This document shows positions 17,377 to 26,793 of a DNA stretch of 64,000 bases, in pieces. How positions within the stretch are numbered: position 1 is the stretch's first letter; the number at the start of each line of letters is the position of its first letter. The translations under genes were made by a program, and so were the position numbers. Under the pieces are notes generated by a model, which was given only the letters and a program-made list of their open reading frames with translations, was not told the origin of the DNA and searched no databases. The stretch is taken from assembly GCF_002156385.1 (NCBI RefSeq), contig NZ_MVJM01000003.1:855504-919503 (forward strand), given 5' to 3'. This DNA is from Halalkalibacter urbisdiaboli. Its GTDB lineage: Bacteria; Bacillota; Bacilli; Bacillales; Bacillaceae_D.

Positions 17377-18348
17377 TCAACCGGTATTGATTCTGTGATG
17401 TTTTTCAATTTTCTCAAGTCGGTTCGATATATCCTCTTCAGATAAGTTATGCTCCTCAATAAATCGGTTTCTTGGATGCACACGACATTCATGAGAGCAG
17501 CTGCGAAGAAACGTATGTTCATTTTCTTCAGAACAAAGAATTTTTTTGTTGCATTCTGGATTGGCACAATTCACATACCGCTCACAGGGCTCTCCACTAA
17601 AATAATCTTTCCCAACAACTACATGCTCCTCTTGATTGATGGGAACACTAATTCTTTCGTCGAACACATAGCATTGACCGTCCCACAGCTTTCCTTTTAC
17701 TTCAGGATCCTTTCCATATGTGACAATCCCACCATGTAATTGTGCAACATCCTCAAACCCTTCATCTAATAACCAGCCAGAAAACTTCTCGCAGCGAACG
17801 CCACCAGTACAATAAGTCAATATTTTCTTTCCTTCTAACTTATCTCGATTGTTGCGAACCCATTTTGGTAACTCGCGAAATGATTCAATATCAGGTCTTA
17901 TTGCTCCTCTAAAATGTCCCAAATCATATTCGTAATCATTCCTTGCATCAAGGATAACAGTATCCGGAGATTGCATTTGCTCAAAAAATTCTTTTGGACT
18001 TAAGTACGTACCTGTTTTTTCCTTTGGATTGATGTCATTCTCTAACCTTAAAGTAACTAACTCTTTTTTGTATCGTACATGAATTTTCTTAAATGCATGT
18101 TCTTCTGCCTCATCTTCTTTAAAAACAATATTTGCAAAACGCGGATCTTCTCTAAGTGTTTTTTTATAAGTTTCGGTCTGTTCAACCGTTCCTGAAACGG
18201 TCCCATTAATACCTTCATCCGCAATTAAAATTCTTCCTTTTACACCGAGCTCTTGGCAAAATTTCAAATGCTCATGTGCAAATTCTTCAGCATTCTCAAT
18301 CGGAACATACTTATAATACAGAAGCACTCGATATCGTTGATCTGTCAC
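17377..18348 (-). CDS. trhO: tRNA uridine(34) hydroxylase, rhodanese family
   Basis: Oxygen-dependent enzyme that forms 5-hydroxyuridine at the tRNA wobble position. The 323-residue protein has the N-terminal acylphosphatase-like domain ([18 protein letters not shown]), a rhodanese domain with [19 protein letters not shown] near residue 130 and the active loop [16 protein letters not shown] near residue 183. A cysteine-rich C-terminal region ([17 protein letters not shown] and SCSHECR) is also typical of Bacillus YbfQ. It stands alone. Confidence 0.9.
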   Translation of the reverse strand: MTDQRYRVLLYYKYVPIENAEEFAHEHLKFCQELGVKGRILIADEGINGTVSGTVEQTETYKKTLREDPRFANIVFKEDEAEEHAFKKIHVRYKKELVTLRLENDINPKEKTGTYLSPKEFFEQMQSPDTVILDARNDYEYDLGHFRGAIRPDIESFRELPKWVRNNRDKLEGKKILTYCTGGVRCEKFSGWLLDEGFEDVAQLHGGIVTYGKDPEVKGKLWDGQCYVFDERISVPINQEEHVVVGKDYFSGEPCERYVNCANPECNKKILCSEENEHTFLRSCSHECRVHPRNRFIEEHNLSEEDISNRLEKIEKHHRINTG

Positions 18349-18445
18349 TTTAATTTACCACCTTTTTATTCATAATCAGGACATACTATTTTGTGTTAGT
18401 TTAACCCGTATCCAAACACTTTAAAAATGACGTTCATAACAAAAA

Positions 18446-18472
18446 AGCAGAAGGCTGTTTTTTCCTTCTGCT
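18446..18472 (-). terminator. Terminator after the UbiD-family gene
   Basis: AGCAGAAGG pairs with CCTTCTGCT; on the minus strand a TTTTTTG run follows directly. Confidence 0.85.
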
Positions 18473-18478
18473 AGTGTC

Positions 18479-20311
18479 CTAATCCAGTTTCACGTTACTT
18501 AAACTTGCTCCTTTAGCGAAGAACCGTTTAATATTGTTTTCGACTACGGGATCTGCGATCAAAGGTGGCGCGTGATGAGGTTTTATTCGGGCATCAATGA
18601 TAACATTATCGCACGCCCAATGCTTATTATCATATTTGCTGTTAACACCATATATATCATGCGAAGGGTTACTACGTGTAAAGGTAGCCCATAAAAAGTT
18701 GCTAACCGACTGGCTAATAAACTCACTATCATCACAAAGGATAACCATAGGACAAGAGGGCATCGCACCTTTCATCTGAATCGCATGACTTAGAGCAGTT
18801 AATTCCTCTTGAGCTTTTTCATACGTTGAAAAGGCTGGGCCTTGTATCGCAACTACGCCTGGCATTACTACTTGAGGCTGTTTGAACTCTCGTAAGTCTT
18901 TGAGGTTATTCGGGCTCTCTCTACATAAATCACGTTTTACATCCCCATACGCAGCAAATACTACCTTGCTGCCTGTATTTAATCCGGTTCCAGAATAGTC
19001 TAAAGTATCAATGGTCGTATTTGTTTGAAAATGAAGATCACGACGTAAATCGATTCGTTCTAAAATGTAGCTTAGGAAGTCAACTTCCTTATGTGTACTT
19101 AACGGCTTGTCCTCTTCTGCCGTAATAAACAAATATTTAGCAAGACTTAGTTGTCCTGTCCCTAAAATACGATTGGAAATGGTCAAAAGCTCTGCTGGCT
19201 GTTTTACCTTTTGATAAGGAGTGTAACGTTCGCTTCCAATCGCAAAAAGTAATGGATGGACGCCAGCCGCATCAACAGCATGAACTTCTTTTACCCCAGG
19301 TATTTCTTGCTTAATGGCATCTCCAGTTAATTCATGGATAAGGTCGCCAAAAGCTGTATCCTCCTGTGGAGGACGTCCGACAACTGTAAATGGCCATATC
19401 GCATTCTGTTTCGCGTACACCTTATGAACCCTCATAAATGGAAATGGATGAGTAAGACTATAATAGCCTAAATGATCACCGAACGGCCCTTCTGGTTTCG
19501 TTTCTCCTGGGTGAATGTCACCAGTAATGACAAAATCGGCATCATGACTAATGCAGTAACCATCAACATTACTATATCGAAAACGTCGCCCAGATAACAA
19601 TCCAGCAAACGTCATTTCACTAAGCCCTTCTGGTAAAGGCATTACAGCGGCTAACGTATGAGCTGGAGGACCGCCAATAAAGATGCTTACCTTTAATGGT
19701 TTGCCTAATTTATTTGCTTTCGCTTGGTGGACACCAATTCCACGGTGTATTTGATAGTGTAAACCAATTTCCTTATTCATTTCATAATCATTACCACTTA
19801 ACTGCACCCGATACATTCCTAAGTTGGCGTTCATGATTCCAGGTTTTTCAGGATCCTCTGAATAAACTTGTGGTAATGTTACGAAAGCTCCTCCATCATC
19901 AGGCCAATGATGAACTAGAGGTAATTCAGAAATTTGTATTTCTTTAAAATCATTTGGGATACCTGATTTTTTCATAGGAAGAGCCTTTGAAGCCGCAACC
20001 CCTGTAGTGACATGCTTAAATGGGTTTTTTAAAGCACTCATCGGATCATTTCTTAAACCAATCACCTGTTGGGTTGTTGTTATGGTATTACGAAAAATAA
20101 ACTTACTTCTTTCTAGGTTTCCGAAAAGGTTTGAAATCGCACGAAATTTTGATCCTTTTATATTTTCAAACAATAATGCAGGTCCACCTGCTGTATGAAC
20201 CTTCAAATGAATGGCTGCCATTTCAAGGTAAGGGTCAACCTCTTCATGAATACGAACTAACTGTCCATTTTTTTCTAAATCGAGAATACACTGCTCTAAG
20301 TTCTGGTACAT
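18479..20311 (-). CDS. UbiD-family decarboxylase
   Basis: Prenylated-FMN-dependent decarboxylase family, acting on aromatic or alpha,beta-unsaturated acids. The protein has 610 residues from the ATG at 20311, which follows AGGAGTAATGAC. Family motifs include GGPALLFENIKGSKF near 32, GLHYQIHRGIGVHQAKANK near 190, GEFGDHLGYY-like EGPFGDHLGYYS near 283 and EDTAFGDLIHELTGDAIKQE near 325. It is about 130 residues longer than typical UbiD or BsdC. No ubiX-like flavin prenyltransferase gene is adjacent, so prenyl-FMN must come from elsewhere. The substrate cannot be told from the sequence. Confidence 0.85.
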   Translation of the reverse strand: MYQNLEQCILDLEKNGQLVRIHEEVDPYLEMAAIHLKVHTAGGPALLFENIKGSKFRAISNLFGNLERSKFIFRNTITTTQQVIGLRNDPMSALKNPFKHVTTGVAASKALPMKKSGIPNDFKEIQISELPLVHHWPDDGGAFVTLPQVYSEDPEKPGIMNANLGMYRVQLSGNDYEMNKEIGLHYQIHRGIGVHQAKANKLGKPLKVSIFIGGPPAHTLAAVMPLPEGLSEMTFAGLLSGRRFRYSNVDGYCISHDADFVITGDIHPGETKPEGPFGDHLGYYSLTHPFPFMRVHKVYAKQNAIWPFTVVGRPPQEDTAFGDLIHELTGDAIKQEIPGVKEVHAVDAAGVHPLLFAIGSERYTPYQKVKQPAELLTISNRILGTGQLSLAKYLFITAEEDKPLSTHKEVDFLSYILERIDLRRDLHFQTNTTIDTLDYSGTGLNTGSKVVFAAYGDVKRDLCRESPNNLKDLREFKQPQVVMPGVVAIQGPAFSTYEKAQEELTALSHAIQMKGAMPSCPMVILCDDSEFISQSVSNFLWATFTRSNPSHDIYGVNSKYDNKHWACDNVIIDARIKPHHAPPLIADPVVENNIKRFFAKGASLSNVKLD

Positions 20312-20394
20312 TGTCATTACTCCTATTTCTATCACTTAGTAAGCTTATTATACAAGTTCTCGCGTCTGATGTCTTGCTTAGCTTATAATAAAAA

Positions 20395-20466
20395 AGGGCT
20401 GTCTCAAAAGCTTAAAGCGTGCAAGGCTGCGCCAAAAGGTTAAAAAACAACCTTTTGGCGCAGCCT
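20395..20466 (+). repeat. Dispersed hairpin repeat with GGGCTGTCTCAAAAG end
   Basis: The unit GGGCTGTCTCAAAAG, then CTTAAAGCGTGCAAGG, then a perfect 17-bp hairpin (GGCTGCGCCAAAAGGTT) also occurs at 26871-26945 in the opposite orientation. Related shorter hairpins are at 22.8, 27.2 and 56.2 kb. The outer sequence is similar to insertion-sequence termini, so a MITE is possible. Confidence 0.7.
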
Positions 20467-20495
20467 CTAGTTGTATTTGTTTTCAATCAATTGCG

Positions 20496-20700
20496 TTAAC
20501 GATACACGCTACTAATCTGAGAAGTTTGGCGGATTCCGTTTTGACCATTAATAATCCGATCTCCCCACCATGTTAAGCTATTACCTGAAAAATCATTTGC
20601 CATATCCAAATATTCTACTCCTTCTCCATTACCATGCCAGCTCCATGCTAACCAGCCTACATTTCGATTGTTCTTCGTATTTATTTTTTCATATTACATC
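20496..20700 (-). pseudogene. C-terminal remnant of a GH5-type beta-mannanase
   Basis: About 65 codons on the minus strand read EKINTKNNRNVGWLAWSWHG, then GVEYLDMANDFSGNSLTWWG, then RIINGQNGIRQTS and end SSVYR at 20496. This pattern (WLAWSW, YLDM.ND..GNSL..WG, NG.NGI) is the end of bacterial GH5 mannanase catalytic domains. The frame is broken near 20700 and the rest of the gene is absent. A repeat element borders the 3' side. The remnant supports a history of plant-polysaccharide use. Confidence 0.65.
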
Positions 20701-20808
20701 CTCAATCGTATCGTTTGTTTTTTTGTTTTTTCTTTAATATCCTAGAATAAGGATAAGTATGTTCTTGACTCCTTCGACAAATAGTAATATTTGAAGGAGG
20801 TGTCTGCT

Positions 20809-20988
20809 TTGAATGCACAACGGGCTCAAGAAATTGCTTCATCGGCAAATATGGTTAGTGTAACCCACAATGGAGAGTCTATTTATATCGAGCATGTTGA
20901 TCAGGACAATGGGCTCGCTACTATCCATCCACTTGATGATCCTAATCAAAAACAAAGTGTTGCAGTAACCGAATTAACGGAACAATAA
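20809..20988 (+). CDS. sspH: Small acid-soluble spore protein H family
   Basis: Minor SASP of the SspH family, 59 residues, found in the spore core. The start is TTG at 20809, set by GAAGGAGG with 7-bp spacing, giving L(M)NAQRAQEIASSANMVSV, then THNGESIYIEHVDQDNG. This matches the SspH pattern (N-terminal RA.EI, V.Y.G..IYI..V). A second SspH-type gene lies at 57230-57421. Confidence 0.85.
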   Translation: MNAQRAQEIASSANMVSVTHNGESIYIEHVDQDNGLATIHPLDDPNQKQSVAVTELTEQ

Positions 20989-21060
20989 AGATTTTTAAAT
21001 ATGGAGTCCTAAAATAGTAGGGCTCCTCTAAATAATGCAACGGATATAAGGGTGAATGAT

Positions 21061-22761
21061 ATGAATCAATTAAAAAGACAATTAAAGGAAATGAATGGAA
21101 AAGGTTATAAGGCATATAAAGATCTTCGTGGTACATACGAATTTCCTGAATTTTCATTACATATCGATCACATTCAAAGTGACCCTTTTGCAAGCCCGTC
21201 AAGAATACGTGTTTGCTATTTAGGTAACCTCTCCTTTATAAAAAAATCTTGGCTAGAGCAAAGCCATTTGAAGATAGCACTTGAAGATATGATTACTCGT
21301 TTGGTCTATAAAGAACTTGAACAATTGAAGAAATCTAAAGACTTATCAATCAGCAAGAAAATCCAAATTGACCGGCCTGGACAGGAAATTCTCTTAAGTA
21401 CTTCCTGTCTCGTTCAAAAAGATTCAGTAGAATTACGTTTATCAGTTGAGCTTCCTGCCCAAGGGAGACGCATTCTTGGAGAGAAAGCGATTGAGCTTCT
21501 ATGTCTTGCTATTCCGCAGCTTATCAAACGAACGTTTAACCCGTTTGATCTAAAGAAATGCGAGGAACATCTTCAGCTAGCACAACACCAATATGAAATT
21601 CGACATTTTTTAAAAGAAAAGCAGTATATCGCTTTCATCGCGAATGGTTCAATTCTTCCGAGAAAAAGCGGTGTTAGTCAAGAGCCGTTACCACTTAAAG
21701 CCGCAAAACCATTTCAATCACCTTCATCGATGGAAATTGAGATACCATTATCAGGGCGCTCCCCTATTAAAGGATTAGCGATACCAATTGGGATTACACT
21801 TATTGTTGGTGGGGGCTATCATGGAAAAAGTACTTTATTGCAAGCAATTGAACGTGGGGTCTACGATCATATTGAAGGAGATGGAAGAGAATGGGTCATC
21901 AGCGAGCAAACAGCATGTAAGATTAGATCTGAAGATGGTCGCCGTGTCGAGATGGTCAACATCTCCCCTTTCATTTCTAAGCTACCATTTGCAAAGAATA
22001 CAGAAAGGTTTTCAACAGACAATGCAAGTGGCAGTACATCACAAGCAGCAAATATCGCAGAAGCACTTGAACTTGAATCTAATGTTCTTTTAATAGATGA
22101 AGATACTAGTGCAACAAATTTCATGATTCGTGATAATAGGATGCAGCAACTTGTGGCTAAAGAGAAGGAACCCATTACTCCTTACGTAGATAAAATCCGT
22201 CAGCTTTATGAAGAGCATGAGGTTAGTACGATTCTCGTTCTAGGTGGGACTGGTGATTACTTTGACGTTGCAGATCATGTGATTATGATGGATGAATATG
22301 TTCCTAAGGAAGTAACGTCAGAAGCGAAAAAGATTGCGCAAGCATACAAACAGTCTCGTCTTCATGAAGGAGGGTTAACTTTTGGTGAAGTATCCTGTCG
22401 TATATTGAGGAAGGAAGGCTTTTCTTCACAAAAAGGCAAAAAAGAAAAAGCGGATGGGCGTGGAACGAATTATGTGTTCTTCGGTTCTGAGACAATTGAT
22501 CTCTCACTCGTGGAGCAGCTTGTTCATCCGAGCCAAACGAATGCAATTGCTAACATTCTTCGATACTTGTCTATAGTTAGTATAGATGAAAAAACGACTT
22601 TAAATTACCTGCTTGAGGAGTTATTTCTTAAAATTGAACATGAGGGTCTTGATTTTCTTTCTCCTTTCAAAGGGCATCCTGGAAACATGGCTTTACCTCG
22701 TAAATATGAAGTAGCAGCAGCAATCAATCGCTTACGAACACTAAATGTAAAAGTCAAATAA
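21061..22761 (+). CDS. Predicted ATPase of the ABC class (COG3044 type)
   Basis: A 566-residue protein. The N-terminal region (GKGYKAYKDLRGTYEF) and the P-loop GGGYHGKSTLL near residue 252 are characteristic of the stand-alone ABC-class ATPases. A Walker B-like NVLLIDEDTSATNFM lies near residue 340. No membrane segments are seen, so it is not a transporter subunit. The physiological role of this family is not established. The ATG at 21061 follows AAGGGTG; a GTG three codons earlier overlaps that site. It lies 72 bp after sspH. Confidence 0.85.
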   Translation: MNQLKRQLKEMNGKGYKAYKDLRGTYEFPEFSLHIDHIQSDPFASPSRIRVCYLGNLSFIKKSWLEQSHLKIALEDMITRLVYKELEQLKKSKDLSISKKIQIDRPGQEILLSTSCLVQKDSVELRLSVELPAQGRRILGEKAIELLCLAIPQLIKRTFNPFDLKKCEEHLQLAQHQYEIRHFLKEKQYIAFIANGSILPRKSGVSQEPLPLKAAKPFQSPSSMEIEIPLSGRSPIKGLAIPIGITLIVGGGYHGKSTLLQAIERGVYDHIEGDGREWVISEQTACKIRSEDGRRVEMVNISPFISKLPFAKNTERFSTDNASGSTSQAANIAEALELESNVLLIDEDTSATNFMIRDNRMQQLVAKEKEPITPYVDKIRQLYEEHEVSTILVLGGTGDYFDVADHVIMMDEYVPKEVTSEAKKIAQAYKQSRLHEGGLTFGEVSCRILRKEGFSSQKGKKEKADGRGTNYVFFGSETIDLSLVEQLVHPSQTNAIANILRYLSIVSIDEKTTLNYLLEELFLKIEHEGLDFLSPFKGHPGNMALPRKYEVAAAINRLRTLNVKVK

Positions 22762-22803
22762 CCTTTAGTTGTACCTGATACCTGAGGAAAACATCTTTAT
22801 TAA

Positions 22804-22852
22804 AGAGGGTGTCGCAAAAGCTAAAAAATAGGACTTTTGCGATACCCTTATG
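22804..22852. repeat. Hairpin of the GGGTGTC family, probable terminator
   Basis: GGGTGTCGCAAAAG pairs with CTTTTGCGATACCC around ctaaaaaatagga. It lies between two convergent genes and overlaps the last codons of the DUF421 gene. It belongs to the family listed at 20395. Confidence 0.65.
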
Positions 22853-23513
22853 ACTTAGGATATGGAAAAATAACAAGTTCATCCCCATCTTTATAGTACG
22901 CATAAAAAATTTCGTGGATCCGAAATCCTTTTGTTATAAGCTCTTGGCTTAACCACTGTTCACTTTTTTCAATAGATGATAGATTTGTTTTATAAATTCT
23001 GCCTTCTTCTATTACCGGAATGGGTAAATGGCAACTTTTAACGTTTAAACTAATATCTATTGGTCTTACAGTGCGTAGATTTGCTTTAGGTAATACACTT
23101 ATTTGTCCATTCGGTTCTAAAATGGCATAATCAATGTCATCTATGTTAAGGTATCCTGCTGTTCGAATGGTTGATAAAAGTTCCGTAAGAGAGCAACGAG
23201 TTTCATTCAGATTCTCTACAAGCAGTTCCCCCTGCTTAATTAAAACCGTTGGCTGACCAATGATTATTTGTTTAAATATTCGGTGGAAACTTAATTTTGA
23301 TAACAAAAAATAGAGCAACATAATGAGAATAATACATAAAACAGCATGGAGAAAACCGTTTATTTTTACAGCGCCTAAAGCAGCATACGCTAAAAAAACA
23401 ACAGTAACTAGATCATGGGCGGTCCATTGTGATAAAAGAGTCTTTCCTAAAAGACGCATCGCAATAAATACAATTAAAAATAAACTAGATATTTTTATCG
23501 TTTCAATAAACAT
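22848..23513 (-). CDS. DUF421 membrane protein (YetF/YrbG-like)
   Basis: A 221-residue membrane protein with three N-terminal hydrophobic segments (residues 8-20, 35-52 and 58-75), including GKTLLSQWTAHDLVTVVFLA. The soluble part begins with IIIGQPTVLIKQGELLVENL and has SLTELLSTIRTAGYLNIDD near 112, both DUF421 hallmarks. Some members act in spore-related or membrane-homeostasis roles in Bacillus, but the biochemical function is unknown. It is a single gene. Confidence 0.8.
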   Translation of the reverse strand: MFIETIKISSLFLIVFIAMRLLGKTLLSQWTAHDLVTVVFLAYAALGAVKINGFLHAVLCIILIMLLYFLLSKLSFHRIFKQIIIGQPTVLIKQGELLVENLNETRCSLTELLSTIRTAGYLNIDDIDYAILEPNGQISVLPKANLRTVRPIDISLNVKSCHLPIPVIEEGRIYKTNLSSIEKSEQWLSQELITKGFRIHEIFYAYYKDGDELVIFPYPKS

Positions 23514-23600
23514 CTCTAAACCCCACGTTGTATATTTAAGATTAGTTTCTTCTCCTTTAAAAAAATTATGTTAGCTAAAGTATTTTGACTAATGTTAATA

Positions 23601-23625
23601 AGCCCTCTTGTGATCCAAGAGAGCT
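23601..23625 (-). terminator. Terminator after the histidinol-phosphatase gene
   Basis: CTCTTGGATCACAAGAG-type stem (CCTCTTG with CAAGAGAG) with short loop, 15 bp beyond the stop codon, and T-rich on the minus strand. Confidence 0.55.
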
Positions 23626-23639
23626 TTATTATTATCAGC

Positions 23640-24452
23640 TTAAAGTGCAGTTAAATGGCGTTTTTTATTTATAAAGTATGCCCACTCTTTAAAGCCGATT
23701 TCCTTTAGCTTTTTCTTTACGATGTCAAACTCATCAGCAATTCGTTCAGGGGTATGGGCGTCTGAACCAAAGGTTGGCATTACATTATAGAATAACGCTC
23801 GTTCTAATATCTCATCAGATGGATACCAGCCACCACTATCTTTCGTTTTTCCTGACGTATTAATTTCAATCGCGACATCCTCTTCACCAATTATTTTCAA
23901 TGTTTGCTCTACAATATCTGTTTGGATGTCAGAAAATGCTGGATAAAACCCTTTCATAGCATCTATATGTCCCAAAATTTGAAATAGCCCGCTTTTTGCG
24001 GAAGCTACAATGAGTTGATAATAGCGTTCCTTTACTTGAACCTTTTGTTTGTTCGTTAACTCATCGAATCTTCCCTTTTCAAAGATGTTCCGGTCATCTA
24101 CATAATGAACGGAGCCGATAATGTAATCAAACGGATGTAACAAATAGTGTTCACGATAAATTTCTAGATGTTCAGGAAAAAAATCACTCTCCATTCCTAG
24201 GAGTACATGAATTTGGTCAGCGTATTTTTCCTTTAGTCTCAACACTTCTTCAATATAAGGGACGAGTTCGCTTTTCCCCATGGCGATTAATGGGTATAAT
24301 TGATCGTCGTTACTATAAAAATGAGGAGAATGGTCCGAGATTCCAATATAATGCAACCCATAGTCGATCGCTTTGGTTACATAATCCTCGATAGTACCAA
24401 TAGCGTGTCCACAACGGTAATGATGGGTATGTAAGTCAAACATAATAGACAA
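23640..24452 (-). CDS. hisK: Histidinol-phosphatase, PHP family
   Basis: Removes phosphate from L-histidinol phosphate in histidine synthesis. The 270-residue protein has the PHP metal motifs: FDLHTHHYRCGHA at the N-terminus, GISDHSPHF near 38, GMESDFFPEH near 106, SVHYVDD near 134, ILGHIDAMK near 159 and FGSDAHTPERI near 229. It begins at TTG after GGGAGGAGTAACAAAT; an ATG three codons later is the alternative. It is not next to other his genes, as in Bacillus subtilis. Confidence 0.85.
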   Translation of the reverse strand: MSIMFDLHTHHYRCGHAIGTIEDYVTKAIDYGLHYIGISDHSPHFYSNDDQLYPLIAMGKSELVPYIEEVLRLKEKYADQIHVLLGMESDFFPEHLEIYREHYLLHPFDYIIGSVHYVDDRNIFEKGRFDELTNKQKVQVKERYYQLIVASAKSGLFQILGHIDAMKGFYPAFSDIQTDIVEQTLKIIGEEDVAIEINTSGKTKDSGGWYPSDEILERALFYNVMPTFGSDAHTPERIADEFDIVKKKLKEIGFKEWAYFINKKRHLTAL

Positions 24453-24600
24453 ATTTGTTACTCCTCCCTATTTATTCCTATTATCTATAGTTTAAACCGC
24501 GAAACAATCACTTGCAACTCTTCGGTCATTTCGATCTGAATGTGCTGAAATGGAATATTTACAAAATATAGTTATAAAACTGAAAAATCCCTTGAAAGTC

Positions 24601-24676
24601 ACGCTAGGAAGCAGCAATGGCTCCGCACGTTGCTGAGGGCATTGAAATAGGGAAACTCCCCTTTTTCAGTGCCCTC
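24601..24676. repeat. Fragment of the three-hairpin repeat, copy C
   Basis: Contains AGCAATGGCTCCGCACGTTGC, split around 24612-24632, and an imperfect hairpin of GGGCATTGAAATAGGG with CCCCTTTTTCAGTGCCC. These match parts of copies A and B. It accounts for much of the gene-free space 24453-24774; the rest shows nothing. Confidence 0.6.
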
Positions 24677-24774
24677 TATAATATACGTTTTGTTCCTTGT
24701 TTGGAAAACATTTATTGTATCTTTTTTGGCATCCTTCCCTTATAATTACCAGTTGGAGAAAGGAGGTTATTAGA

Positions 24775-25707
24775 GTGGCTGAGCTTAAACAATATATCTT
24801 TTTTGATTTTGAAATGTTATGTTCTCATGCAGGGATGCCTTATGAAGCGATGGAAGCGATTCGCTTAGGAGCCGTTAAATATGATATTGAAACTGAACAA
24901 ATTACATCTTTTGATCGTTATATCCAACCGATATCGAACGAGCCGTTGAGTGCTTTTTGTAAGGAACTGACTGGGATTGATAATATCGATTTACAACAGG
25001 CAGAGTCTTTTTCTTCCGTATTTGAAGATTTTCTAACATGGGTTGGCGGTGTGAAAAAGTCACGCTTTTTTTCATGGTCCCCTAGTGATTTAACTCGTTT
25101 AAAGCTCGATGCTTCTACCCATGGAATCTCTAGCGCCACAGTTAAAAAAATTGAAAAACGGTATGTAGACTTTCAAGCGATATTTTCCAAACGTGTCTCA
25201 AAAACAAATCCATCTGTTGAAAAAGGTTTGAATATGTATGGTCTATCTTTTATCGGAGAAAAGCACAATCCAATGTTTGATGCTTACAACACATTACGGA
25301 TTTATTTAACTTTTTTACAGCAACCTTTAATGACTGATTTAATTATGGCAAAGGCATTTATTTTTGAAAAGGAAGATTTTTCAATCGAACAAATTAATAA
25401 CCAATTGTTCGAAAAAATTAAAGATGATTTATCTTCTTTGATTGGAAGCGGTGATACGTTTTCGATGAAGGACGCAACGAGATTAGTGAAAAAAACGAAG
25501 GCTCTTGTAAAAAAATACAACAACATTCTTATTAACCGTTCAGGCTTATTTAATCAAGATAATGTGATGTTAGTTGAAGAATTAGTCAACTTTTATCATG
25601 AGTTTTTGAAAACATATGAAGGTCATGTATCCTATTCAGCAAAGATATTAATTTTTGATGATTATCTTGTTAAGCAAATTAAACAGGTTCATTTGAAGCG
25701 AGGATGA
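24775..25707 (+). CDS. DEDDh-type 3'-5' exonuclease domain protein (KapD-like)
   Basis: A 310-residue protein with an N-terminal RNase T/DnaQ-type exonuclease fold. D11 and E13 in FFDFEML, D near 85 in SWSPSDL, and HNPMFDAYNT near 164 supply the DEDDh acidic residues and histidine. The C-terminal 130 residues have no domain I recognise. The N-terminal domain resembles Bacillus KapD, a sporulation-kinase pathway inhibitor, but that protein is only about 205 residues. The GTG start at 24775 follows AAAGGAGG; a longer frame upstream lacks a site. Confidence 0.75.
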   Translation: MAELKQYIFFDFEMLCSHAGMPYEAMEAIRLGAVKYDIETEQITSFDRYIQPISNEPLSAFCKELTGIDNIDLQQAESFSSVFEDFLTWVGGVKKSRFFSWSPSDLTRLKLDASTHGISSATVKKIEKRYVDFQAIFSKRVSKTNPSVEKGLNMYGLSFIGEKHNPMFDAYNTLRIYLTFLQQPLMTDLIMAKAFIFEKEDFSIEQINNQLFEKIKDDLSSLIGSGDTFSMKDATRLVKKTKALVKKYNNILINRSGLFNQDNVMLVEELVNFYHEFLKTYEGHVSYSAKILIFDDYLVKQIKQVHLKRG

Positions 25708-25727
25708 AAATCTTCCTTCATACATAA

Positions 25728-25757
25728 AAAAAGACCATAACGTTTTATGATCTTTTT
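25728..25757. terminator. Bidirectional terminator between exonuclease and CotF-like genes
   Basis: AAAAAGACCATAA pairs with TTTATGATCTTTTT, with one bulge, flanked by A and T runs on the two sides. It serves the convergent genes. Confidence 0.75.
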
Positions 25758-25765
25758 AATCTAGT

Positions 25766-26065
25766 TTAGTTCATATTCAAATTTAAAGCTGTTTGAGCTG
25801 TTTTCATATCAAGGGTTAATTGTTCTTTCGTATTATGTGGATGATAAAAACCATGGTCAATCATATAAGTTGAAATTGTTAGATGGAATTGAATGGCTTC
25901 TTCTAATTGTTGTGTTAATGTATTTCTCACTTCAGGAGTTGCTGCTTCTGTAATTGCAAGTGCATAATTCTTGATTTCGGCTTTTGCGGCTATTAGAATA
26001 TCGGTCGCAATAACTTGATCCGTTAATGGCGCCATACCTGTTATTTTCTCAATAAGCTGATTCAT
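25766..26065 (-). CDS. CotF-like spore coat protein
   Basis: A 99-residue helical protein with the coat F domain pattern: PLTDQVIATDILIAAKAEIK, then YALAITEAATPEVRNTL and HLTISTYMIDHGFYHPHN. The final YMIDHGFYHP is the typical CotF tail. It ends a four-gene minus-strand series built of two small-plus-CotF pairs (25766-26793), and is clearly paralogous to 26291-26575. Expression late in the mother cell is expected. Confidence 0.8.
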   Translation of the reverse strand: MNQLIEKITGMAPLTDQVIATDILIAAKAEIKNYALAITEAATPEVRNTLTQQLEEAIQFHLTISTYMIDHGFYHPHNTKEQLTLDMKTAQTALNLNMN

Positions 26066-26079
26066 CTTAATACCCCCAA

Positions 26080-26268
26080 CTATGATAAATGATTTTGTAG
26101 CTGTTGAATATGACGTGTATGCATATCAGCATTCTGCTGCATAATCGTTTTTAAGTTTTCGTCTGTTACAAGCCCTTGCATAACCGCTGCTTTAGTAAGG
26201 CACAAGCTCTTAAATGTAACTAATTCATGTAGTTCGAGCGTTTCGTGTACTCCTAGGTTTTCTCGCAT
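26080..26268 (-). CDS. Small partner of the CotF-like protein
   Basis: A 62-residue protein: GVHETLELHELVTFKSLCLT, then a helical tail with MHTRHIQQLQNHL. It is paralogous to the gene at 26578 (both have GVHE..DL.EL..FK...L). It lies 14 bp upstream of the CotF-like gene 25766-26065. This two-gene arrangement is common in Bacillus coat gene clusters. The precise role is unknown. Confidence 0.75.
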   Translation of the reverse strand: MRENLGVHETLELHELVTFKSLCLTKAAVMQGLVTDENLKTIMQQNADMHTRHIQQLQNHLS

Positions 26269-26290
26269 TTTCTCACCACTTTCTTAATTA

Positions 26291-26575
26291 TTAGTTCGTT
26301 AAGACTCTTTCCGCATAGCTAATGTCTTTTTGAAGTTGTTGAGGGACATTATAGGCGTCATAAATTCCACGTTCTTGTAAAAAAACGTAAATCTGCTCAT
26401 GTTGCTGGATCGCGCTTCTTAGCTCTTGTGTTAAAAAAGTCCTGATTTCTGGTGATGTTGATTCCGTAATCGCTGCAGCAAGGTCTTTTACTGCCGCTTT
26501 CGCTTCAAAAAGCATATTCGTTGCTATTGCGTGATCTGTAGGACTTAACTCTTTTTCCATTTTTCTTCCCTCCAC
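26291..26575 (-). CDS. CotF-like spore coat protein
   Basis: A 94-residue coat F domain protein: LSPTDHAIATNMLFEAKAAV, then LAAAITESTSPEIRTFLTQ and IYVFLQERGIYDAYN. It is the first of the two tandem CotF-like copies. It follows the small partner gene by only a few bases, so the pair is co-transcribed. Confidence 0.8.
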   Translation of the reverse strand: MEGRKMEKELSPTDHAIATNMLFEAKAAVKDLAAAITESTSPEIRTFLTQELRSAIQQHEQIYVFLQERGIYDAYNVPQQLQKDISYAERVLTN

Positions 26576-26577
26576 AA

Positions 26578-26793
26578 TTATTGATTCATTTGGGTCATAG
26601 CTTTGCTGAGTATGTCTTTCATTTGTGTTACGGATGTTTGTCCTAGTTTCATACTCTGTTCCACTAATGCTTTTAATTCTGAGTTTTCAACCGTTTTTAA
26701 TCGAGTTTTGTCTTGAGCTAAGCAAGTACCCTTAAAATTGATTAACTCACGTAAATCGGTCACTTCATGAACACCATATTGATTGCTTTCCAT
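26578..26793 (-). CDS. Small partner of the CotF-like protein
   Basis: A 71-residue protein starting MESNQYGVHEVTDLRELINF, set by GGAGGTGAGAGC before the ATG at 26793. It is similar to 26080-26268, showing that the two-gene module was duplicated. The middle KGTCLAQDKTRLKTV segment and helical tail are conserved in style. It is the first gene of the series. Confidence 0.75.
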   Translation of the reverse strand: MESNQYGVHEVTDLRELINFKGTCLAQDKTRLKTVENSELKALVEQSMKLGQTSVTQMKDILSKAMTQMNQ

